Positions 56,851-64,000 of a stretch of DNA of 64,000 nucleotides are shown here, piece by piece. Position 1 is the stretch's first letter, and every line of letters begins with the position of its first letter. Made by a program: the position numbers and the translations under genes. The notes under the pieces were generated by a model. That model was not told the DNA's origin and did not search any database. It saw nothing but the letters and a program-made list of their open reading frames with translations. This DNA comes from Schistosoma haematobium (Eukaryota > Platyhelminthes > Trematoda > Strigeidida > Schistosomatidae): NCBI RefSeq assembly GCF_000699445.3, contig NC_067195.1:11584287-11648286 (forward strand), read 5' to 3'.

Positions 56851-58488
56851 GGTCTATACCCAAACACGCTTGTGTTTTTCTCATGAAGTTCAGAAGACTC
56901 TGAATTTTCTCACCTTTTACTAAACAGAATTATATCATCTGCGTACTCTGAGTAAATAAGACAATCTGCTGATGGTACTATAACTTAACATAGGTATCTG
57001 CTATTTCACATTCGAGGTATAGACTTTCATTTTTATTTTGTTAATTTAACTATGTCTTTGAGACTTCATTATGCGAGAAATTTTTATAGGTTAACAGTAA
57101 TCATTTTCTGTTACATGCCGTCAGAAAATTCCACTGATTTGTCTGACATCTTTTTTAGATATAACTAATTAAATTGGTTGGGATAGGTGTGTGAAATAAA
57201 CATATATTTAAAAGAAGATCAAAAGTGAATACGGCACCCAATCGCTCAAATACCTCTCTATAAAGATTATTACCGCTAATCGTATATTTATCTCAATGAA
57301 TTCCTCATCATTTAATTTACAGTTTAGCTGAAAATGTACTATAGAATACTTTACATACCTATATCCTTATGTTTGTATACAGAAGAACATAATATTTACA
57401 AATGCATAAGTAGTAAACAGTAAATATCCCATTCATTTTTCTTCTATCGACCTGTATTTATTTTTCTGTGCCTAAATATCTAATTTTTCACTGTCCACTA
57501 ATACTCAAGTAAGATAGAAACCTTAACACAGGGAGGAGGTCACGCAAAAGCAGTCTAATAGCATTTAATTCTGCCCTTATTTTTTTAATTATATACTAAG
57601 TACGCTGAAGAATTCTTTTCCAGTAGAAAATAAGAATGAATTTAAATACTACAAAATATATTCGTTTTAAATACAGGAGTAAACTGTTGTTAATAACAAC
57701 GACGATAACAATAATATTAAGAATGATCTTAGTGATAATAATGATAATAATAATAATAACGGTAATAATAATAAGTTATGAAGTCTTGAATTCAGGCTTT
57801 ACTACCAACCTGTTTATTTATGCCTTTCTAAATCATAGTGTTTACATTCTACTTATATCTAAAATATCTAGGACTGAAAAAATTCGTTTCCATAAGCCTA
57901 AGTACTTCACTAACAAATATTATGATTTTGTTTTATTTGAGAATATTTTCTGGGTTTGCCTTATCAGTCTTTATAAAGCATATTCTGAGATATACATATA
58001 CATAGTGAACTTATGATCATTAAAAGTAATTGAATTCGGTATGCTGACTAATAGTACCTAGAACTGTCCTATTTGTTCCCTAATAGTCACCTATAAACTA
58101 GTATTCTAGTCAGAGAGAACGGTCGAAGGTAGTCAATTTGGAATTCATATCAGTGACAAAGTAACGTACAGAGAAATATTGTTGTTTACTATTACCATAA
58201 CGTTTTAGGAAACACTAGAACCGGGATTTATAAATAAAAAAATACAATTTTTACAGACAGTCGGATGATGCAACTATGAGGTCATCAATATTTTTACTTT
58301 CAGGAAACCTCTTTTCCTAGGTAAACTAGAACAAATCTTTTTTTTAAACAAATGATTATTTATAATCACAATATGAGATATACTGTTATAGCACTTACAA
58401 GTGAAAATAAATAGAATAATATGCTTGAAAATTTATTAAAATTCGTTTACCTAATAAACAAAGCGAAACTATGGTATCTCATTTTTAG
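56851..58488. other. Spacer of the inverted repeat
   Basis: A 1,638-bp single-copy stretch between the arms. Apart from the RT scrap it contains a 126-residue open frame (57636-58016) made largely of ATA/ATT codons, which I do not consider a gene. Confidence 0.6.
56860..56985 (-). pseudogene. Reverse-transcriptase scrap in the inverted-repeat spacer
   Basis: The minus strand reads CLIYSEYADDIILFSKR and then a stop. YADDIILF is the catalytic RT motif in a LINE-like setting. It lies just inside the left arm of the inverted repeat. Too short for a family assignment. Confidence 0.55.
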
Positions 58489-59608
58489 TTGTCTGGTATG
58501 TCAGTAGGAGATGACGAACACTAATAAGAGGTATGTTGTTCATTGTGTCGTTAACCGATATCACGTGCTACAGTCATCTATTCGAGTCCTAATATTGTCA
58601 ATTCAGCGTTTACTATTTATTTTATAACCTAGTGTTCTAGATTTGACCAATTGTACGCCTGACCAGCATAGTGCCCCGAATAAGAAATTATACTTTAAAT
58701 GTAATCATACCGTAAGTGGTAGAGGGAGGAGCAAACTACACAGTTAACTGCCAATAGTTAACGAATAGTAAAATATATAACAATGGTTAATGGGTCCACT
58801 GGAAACTTAGAATAAGAGGAACATAAAAAATTTGACAAGATTATCCACTAATTATACGAAAGAAAAAACTATAGGTAATAATAATATTAATTCGAAAAAT
58901 AGTTCAGAACGTTCTATTTCTATCATCCCATTGGGAAGAATTAAGTGGTACGTACTTTGTTGTTCGAGTAAAACTACTTGACTGTGGTCAAAACTGTCAG
59001 CCACTACAAATTAGTACTTGTAACGTGGTCGACTAGAAGTCAAAGCCTGATATTTAGTTAGGAAAAATAACAACCGTACTTAATAACAGACCAACAGCAG
59101 AAGATTGAATTACATCTCTACTCTTTAAAACGCCAGAATCTTGCGCGTTCTCAACATCACCGAATTTTGAATGCTAGTGATAAACATGAATGATAGATCG
59201 TGTTTATAAATGCCCTAGAAGAAATACAGCCTTCTTTAATAAAGACATATTAACTTCCGAGAAGCTGTTGAATTCACCAGAATTAGTGTAGCCCAGTAGA
59301 GTGAAGATGGTTAGTATAGACGAAAGTTACAGACAATTTGTTGCTTTTATTCTCATTCATGTAAATTCATTTGGTTTACACAATCGTAGTTATTGACAAC
59401 AAACTGTTAAGTTCACCCTGAGTTTTTTTGCTACATATTCCATGCCGTTTTTTAAATATACCTGTTATAAGCATTTACAGCTTTCGCATCTTAATGTTGC
59501 TCAATCAATCGCATATCATTATCATGAATTACACCCTCATATTTTGAAACAACTATTTCCATGTAATAATTGTAGACGTAGTTGTAAGTCTACTGTGCAC
59601 CCAACCAC
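58489..59608 (-). repeat. Right arm of the 1,120-bp inverted repeat
   Basis: Partner of 55731-56850. Near its outer end an open frame (59442-59669) encodes FFKYTCYKHLQLSHLNVAQS and CNNCRRSCKSTVH, running past the arm. It has no recognised domain. Confidence 0.95.
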
Positions 59609-59899
59609 TGACAATATACAGACATTTTCCATAGAATGTATATATTTGTTCTTGCATATTATCGGCTGATTACTTCGCATTTTCATTTTAAATATCATTA
59701 CATTTACTTAAATATTTGCGTTCTGGCCGGCCACAGTGATTCGACAAGGAAATTTTTTTGATTATCACATTATACCTTGATTTTTGTTAATATTTACATT
59801 ATCACTATGATTATTATTAGCAACTTATTGTAAAATGTTTCCATGTACTTATACTATAAACACTTATGGTGTTGTTGAAAAGATCTTCCCAGTCCTAGT

Positions 59900-61275
59900 A
59901 AAACACAGTTGAGTTGACGATGAACATAATAAATGCGATTCCAGAGCTTTGTTGCCTAAGAAAGTGCCATACTATAGAATAAAAGCGATGCTATCCCAGA
60001 GTACCTCAGTTCTGTACGAAAGAAGACGGTGGGAACTAATGGTTGCCTTTGATCTTGATGACAGGAAACCTTTACAACTCATAGGACATGTGAAACAGTT
60101 AGTTGGATTTTATAGGCTGAATGAGGAGGTACCAAAACAGATATGTTTTTGAGGATTATGGAGCAGATAATGATAGTGTCTGACAAGTTAAATACCCTCG
60201 AAGATTGAGCAGGTACGGCCGACAAATTTATTGAAATGTGCCCACACAACAGCTATGTTAACATGGCGTAAGCAGGAACGAGAATCGACAGCGACATTAG
60301 TGATTTAGGATCACTCCAACAACAGCTAGTTCACCATGCCAATAGATCTTCCACATTACAAGCATCGGCACCTGACATTCAAATCGGATGCAAACGCTCA
60401 TTATTCCGAAAAAGATCGTTAACCAAAAACAACTGGAAAAGTATGTTGGTACAACCAGAGCTATAGGGTTAAAACATAAAGATGTAAGAGAACGTGCAGT
60501 TTTACGTTAAACTTTTCGGCCAGGTCATTGTGTCGGTAACTTTCACTTGCCACAAAAAAGACAGCCTGTCTCGTGTCATGAACAGAATTTTAGGGGCCAC
60601 TTTTTGTAGACAGTGGTTTCGAAGTTAGTATTACTCCACCAGAGTAATTGGGAAGAAAGTGCTGCTCGGTCAGCAATATACTACATCAAGCAGCTAACAA
60701 AATTACCATCTTAACGAATGAAAAACAATCATTGATACCATACCCTAGGATATATTAGTGTTTTTGTGGATGTTTGAAGTAGTAGAGGTTGACCAGTCTA
60801 TCTTGGGAACAGACTTCCTAAGTGCTTATAACTTGATAGTCCATTTAAATGCTCAGAAACTCTTCGTTGAAAGAATGTGTCTTCATGTTAACAGTAAAAT
60901 GACTAGCTGTGAAATTTCCGATTCTTGTATAGCAAAAACGAAGACACATATTTTCACTGCCATTCTGTGAAATTACAGCGGTATAATCAGAAAATATATG
61001 GAGTGGGACGTAAATCGTATAGCACTCGATATCACACAACTATTACTTGACAATTAGTTTGCACTAGACCATGGAGACTATAACCTGAGATGTTGATGGT
61101 TGCTAAGAAGTAATTTGAACGCATGATACATCTAGACATCATCCGTCAGTCAAGAAGTCCATGGGTGTCCCAATTACATATAGTTCATAAAAAAGATCAC
61201 GACTGGATTCCAGTTGAGGGTTACCGCCATTAGAATAACCGGACTTTGGTAGATCACTACATAATTCCTTAGATA
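59900..61275 (+). mobile_element. Decayed Ty3/gypsy gag-pol remnant
   Basis: On the plus strand a gag-like part at 59949-60152 (LSQSTSVLYERRRWELMVAF) is followed by broken gag sequence (ADKFIEMCPHNSY). A protease C-terminal signature QSILGTDFLSAYNLIVHLNA lies at about 60795-60850, and the RT entry block at about 61090-61260 (MIHLDIIRQSRSPWVSQLHI, NNRTLVDHYIIP). The order is right for gypsy. Stops are frequent, no LTR was seen and the element ends before the RT active site. It is a different and older family than the one at 3.3-7.3 kb. Confidence 0.75.
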
Positions 61276-62594
61276 CATAGTTTTGCTCTTGCACAATTAG
61301 AAAAATAAGTTTTTTTCCATGTTGGGTCCAGTAAGGGCTAGACAGCTAACACTGAAAAGCATAAAAAATCTGGAGTCTTCTCTAAACATCAAGACCGTAA
61401 CCCGAAAAAACAAAATTTGGAACAGTATGGTGAAAAAATAATGGATATGATCAGAGCTTGGAGTTTGATGCTTAAGTGCTAATTTAATAGACAAGGTGAT
61501 CACGGTACAGCTGTAATCATCTGAAGTGTGGCAATATGTGCATAATACCTTAGGATTTATACTCACTTAAGTTCTGAACCCTAATTATTTGAAATTTAAT
61601 CTTTCGCACTCACATGTACTTTACTCCAATACATAAAAATGGCTATACAACTAACATTATTTCAGTAAGCAAAATCACAGCAACATCCCAAGATTCCAAT
61701 TATGTACAAAGCGTTCAACACAGTTGTTTGATAATTAATAATTTTAAATGTGACTCAATATTTCATCGATCATCAAAGTTGGGGTATTTTTTGGGTTGGG
61801 CTGGATAGTAATATTACATTTAGTAAAGCATATCTATTCAGTATTACTTCGTTACTCATTGAAATCTTGATAAACCATTTAGAATTTGTTTCAATTCACA
61901 GTTTAGGTATATGAGAAAGAAAGCCCATATCAAACGTCTTCAGTTGATTCAAACCCACATAGTTTCCAAATTGTTAAGAGTTTAAATAAACGCAGCTGCA
62001 GTTACAACATTTTCTATAGCGTTTACGCATGAATAATGTTCAACTGAATGTGAATCAAAGCAGTTAAAAATCATAAATACTAGGCAATTTTATAAGATTC
62101 AAATAGCGTTGGAGTATCTAAAAATTCTGAAACATATTCATCGGGAACCATAATGAAAAGCTGGAGCAACTCACTTCTTTAAGTAAAGGCGTCTTGTTTT
62201 AGGATACCGGAGTTTACAACCACATCGTGAAATAATTCATTCTTATTTATGTGTAGTTTAAGCTGTGGATGCAAATTTGCTATAAATATATCTGGCTATC
62301 AACCGAGTAAACCTCAAGCATGTCGCGGTTTTAAAAACTGTTTTACTCGAATCAGTTGAATTATGACGCACAATAATCCAAAATAGATTCAAATTACCAG
62401 TATTTGGTGGCTGTAGATATAAACCTACGAACTCACCTACAAGTATGGTAAATTCAGTAGAAAACTCACATATAAATAAACAAACTTTTTCAAGTAAAAT
62501 TAAAACTTACGGGAGAAATGTCAGTAGTGGTAATGATGCGAAATAATTCAAACAAAACAAAGACGGTGCTACTAAATTTGGAAGCCTTAATTAA
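61276..62594. other. Non-coding stretch
   Basis: AT-rich, no supported gene. Open frames at 61297-61566 and 61614-61808 have no features. Confidence 0.45.
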
Positions 62595-62888
62595 CAAATA
62601 TATGATGAAAATGAGAAAGGTTCGTTTTCGCTTTCATCAGAACTTCGATCAAACAACTGTGTAGCACTTTTATTTCGTAGTTTAGACTACAATATCGGTG
62701 GGAAAGAATGGCGAAAATCTTTAGTGTCGCAGGTACAGTCAATATTTAAAGTCATACCTTCAATTAAAATTCAAACAAAATCAACTAGAAGTAGTTTGTT
62801 ATATTCGGACGAGAATAAATATGTGGTAACCGTTAGGAATTATTTATGGACTAGTATTATACGTATATTCTTATTGTATAGCTATAAG
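62595..62888 (+). CDS. Possible exon, unknown protein
   Basis: The frame opens after a TAA at 62594 and reads SSELRSNNCVALLFRSLDYN, GGKEWRKSLVSQVQSIFK and KYVVTVRNYLW. This looks like a normal protein rather than AT-driven chance sequence. A good donor AAG|GTAACT occurs at 62888/62889. Beyond it the frame becomes a hydrophobic Ile/Tyr run. The acceptor is unclear. It may belong with the downstream segments at 63372 and 63715. Confidence 0.35.
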
Positions 62889-63371
62889 GTAACTATATTA
62901 TATATATATTCATATTCCTTTTATTCTAAGCTTTTATTTGATCTAATGATTATTATCATACGATTTACTATTCTTAAGATATTCCCAATTTATAACAGTC
63001 TCTCACAATCACAAACACTTTTTGACTTGATCTTGTACAGTTGTTATTTTCTATTTATGGTGTGATGCTGTCTGGTTTGTTTTTATATAAACCCAGTATG
63101 TCTGAAATATATGATTCGTATCACGGAGGCTGATATTGGCATTCTGGACTAACCCGGCTGGGTTAAGAGAATCTGTTGTCTCGGTGGCCCAATAAGAACT
63201 CTAGGTTGTTCGTACAGGTTTATGAGTCATTAGTCTGGTCGTACAACTTCGTGTCTTTAAATGGCGGTTGCAGCACGTGATATAATTAATCAGACATAAG
63301 GACATTACACAGTTATGGTGTTGTTAAAGTTAAAAGAGTGGAAGATGCTGGTCTTGTAATCTCTTATTATC
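62889..63371. other. Possible intron, containing an LTR fragment
   Basis: If the flanking open segments are exons, this is intronic. It holds the LTR copy at 63064-63240. Confidence 0.3.
63064..63240 (+). repeat. Diverged LTR fragment
   Basis: It aligns with the minus-strand LTR at 2778-3133. Matching blocks include ATGCTGTCTGGTTTG against ATGTGGTCTGTTTGG, a TATA-like TATATAAAC against TGTATAAAC, AGTATGTCTGAAATA, TTCTGGACTAAC and GGCTGGGTTA. The first half of the LTR is missing. Confidence 0.65.
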
Positions 63372-63590
63372 ATGGCAGGATATAAACAAATTCAGTTGAA
63401 TATTGTCACGTTTGGTAAGACTCATAACATTAAAGACTTGGAGACTGAAATAGCCTTCCTTCTGTATTCGATTCCTGCCAACTCTTTATCTGTTGACAAT
63501 TTTATTAATTTATTTAAGAAAAGATTTTACCTATCTGTTAATATTTCGGATTTGAAGAAGCTCCGGGATAAATTCGAAATAAACGAATAA
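63372..63590 (+). CDS. Small ORF or exon with LOTUS (OST-HTH)-like pattern
   Basis: It encodes 72 residues from ATG at 63372. LETEIAFLLYSIPANSLSVD, then NFINLFKKRF and SDLKKLRDKFEI, follow the spacing of a LOTUS/OST-HTH domain (helix, P at the loop, basic helix, final K-L helix). These domains occur in RNA-regulating proteins such as MARF1/limkain b1. An acceptor-like TTATTATCATGGCAG lies over the ATG, so this may be an internal exon rather than a whole gene. The match is by eye and weak. Confidence 0.35.
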   Translation: MAGYKQIQLNIVTFGKTHNIKDLETEIAFLLYSIPANSLSVDNFINLFKKRFYLSVNISDLKKLRDKFEINE

Positions 63591-63714
63591 AATGATCAAC
63601 TTGTAATAATTAATAGAAGGATTCAAAACATTAGTGAACCAAAGGTAAAATGACCTTTCTAAATGCAAAATTGAACTCTTCTGTTACTATACGTCTATCA
63701 TCATTAGTATTTGA

Positions 63715-63972
63715 GAAGGTAAAAGCAGGGGTCTGCATGTCGGGGAGACAGGAAATTATAGATTCCGTTTTAAATATTTGACCGCTTATGGTTCGATACA
63801 CCATTTGAGCATAACAACTACACACTTAGTCTATGCACTTACTAACAAAAACAGAAGATTATTAATTAGTATCATGAGCACACTTCAGTTGTGTGGTCTT
63901 AAAAAAAACATCGTACTTATTTGCAACGATAATATAAGTTCTCTCGACATTTTTTATGCCCTGTCCCATTAA
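63715..63972 (+). CDS. Possible exon with NYN-like pattern
   Basis: The frame is open from 63715 to a stop at 63972. It contains NRRLLISIMSTLQLCGLKKN and IVLICNDNISSLDIFYALSH. The strand-then-acidic-residue pattern (hydrophobic strand, D, then a helix) recalls the end of a NYN/PIN-type ribonuclease domain. With the LOTUS-like segment 130 bp upstream it could belong to a MARF1-like gene. A 43-residue frame at 63650-63778 overlaps in another phase. Weak evidence only. Confidence 0.25.
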   Translation, partial: EGKSRGLHVGETGNYRFRFKYLTAYGSIHHLSITTTHLVYALTNKNRRLLISIMSTLQLCGLKKNIVLICNDNISSLDIFYALSH

Positions 63973-64000
63973 TTTTCAACAATCATAACGGCTTCTAAGT

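Noticed and set aside
57636..58016. 126-residue open frame with hydrophobic runs in the inverted-repeat spacer
   Set aside because: Made mainly of ATA/ATT/ATG-type codons from an AT microsatellite; no domain, and the membrane-like pattern follows from base composition.
55731..59608. The inverted repeat as a classic TIR transposon
   Set aside because: No target duplication at the outer ends, no transposase in the spacer, and one arm's open frame runs out past its end.
62889..63065. Hydrophobic tail of the 62724-63065 open frame as a membrane segment
   Set aside because: The Ile/Tyr run is driven by TA-rich DNA and begins right after a good splice donor.
1..64000. CRISPR arrays, operons or other prokaryotic features
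   Set aside because: No repeat-spacer pattern exists, and the retrotransposons and introns show a eukaryotic genome.

Overview
The window looks like nuclear DNA of a blood fluke (Schistosoma). It is AT-rich, with long gene-poor stretches and many decayed retrotransposons of the kinds known from schistosomes: CR1-like and RTE-like LINEs, Ty3/gypsy and BEL/Pao elements, and tRNA-headed SINE-like repeats that carry a hammerhead ribozyme (SM-alpha type). Several intron candidates and a lineage-typical set of repeats support a eukaryotic host. I cannot fix the species from sequence alone.

Layout. 1-2.8 kb: a broken two-exon fragment resembling a DUF4806 domain, a short tandem repeat and one copy of a GGGG/CCCC-rich MITE-like repeat. 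2.8-24.3 kb: a nearly continuous transposon island. In order it holds an LTR with a scrap of internal sequence, a deleted Ty3/gypsy element with both LTRs and a tRNA-Trp-type primer site, a 3'-truncated CR1 LINE (A), a BEL/Pao remnant interrupted by the MITE, an old gypsy LTR scrap, a decayed CR1 LINE (C), a CR1 LINE (B) with an intact reverse transcriptase but no endonuclease, and an RTE LINE. All the LINEs and the BEL/Pao remnant read on the minus strand; the gypsy element reads on the plus strand.

24.5-26.6 kb: an intact single-exon family GT31 (beta-1,3-galactosyltransferase-like) gene on the minus strand, with a small broken copy of part of it 1.5 kb downstream. 26.6-36.8 kb: mostly non-coding, with tRNA-like SINE heads, a promoter-like GC-rich patch at about 29.8 kb, and an eroded LINE endonuclease at 31.4-32.3 kb. 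36.9-40.8 kb: a nearly full-length but frameshifted RTE LINE, flanked by a 57-58 bp direct repeat. 41-46 kb: scattered SINE fragments, one with a complete hammerhead ribozyme core.

47.6-50.3 kb: a two-exon C2H2 zinc-finger gene on the minus strand with two CtBP-binding-type motifs (PLDLS and PIDLT), the second convincing host gene. 51-55.7 kb: intergenic, with a palindromic ribozyme-SINE pair. 55.7-59.6 kb: a striking inverted repeat with two nearly identical 1,120 bp arms around a 1,638 bp spacer. 59.9-61.3 kb: a decayed gypsy gag-pol. 62.6-64 kb: three open segments on the plus strand that may be exons of a LOTUS/NYN (MARF1-like) gene running off the window, with an LTR fragment between two of them; this reading is tentative.

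The genes do not form a pathway. The window is best read as two or three host genes in a matrix of old and younger mobile elements.
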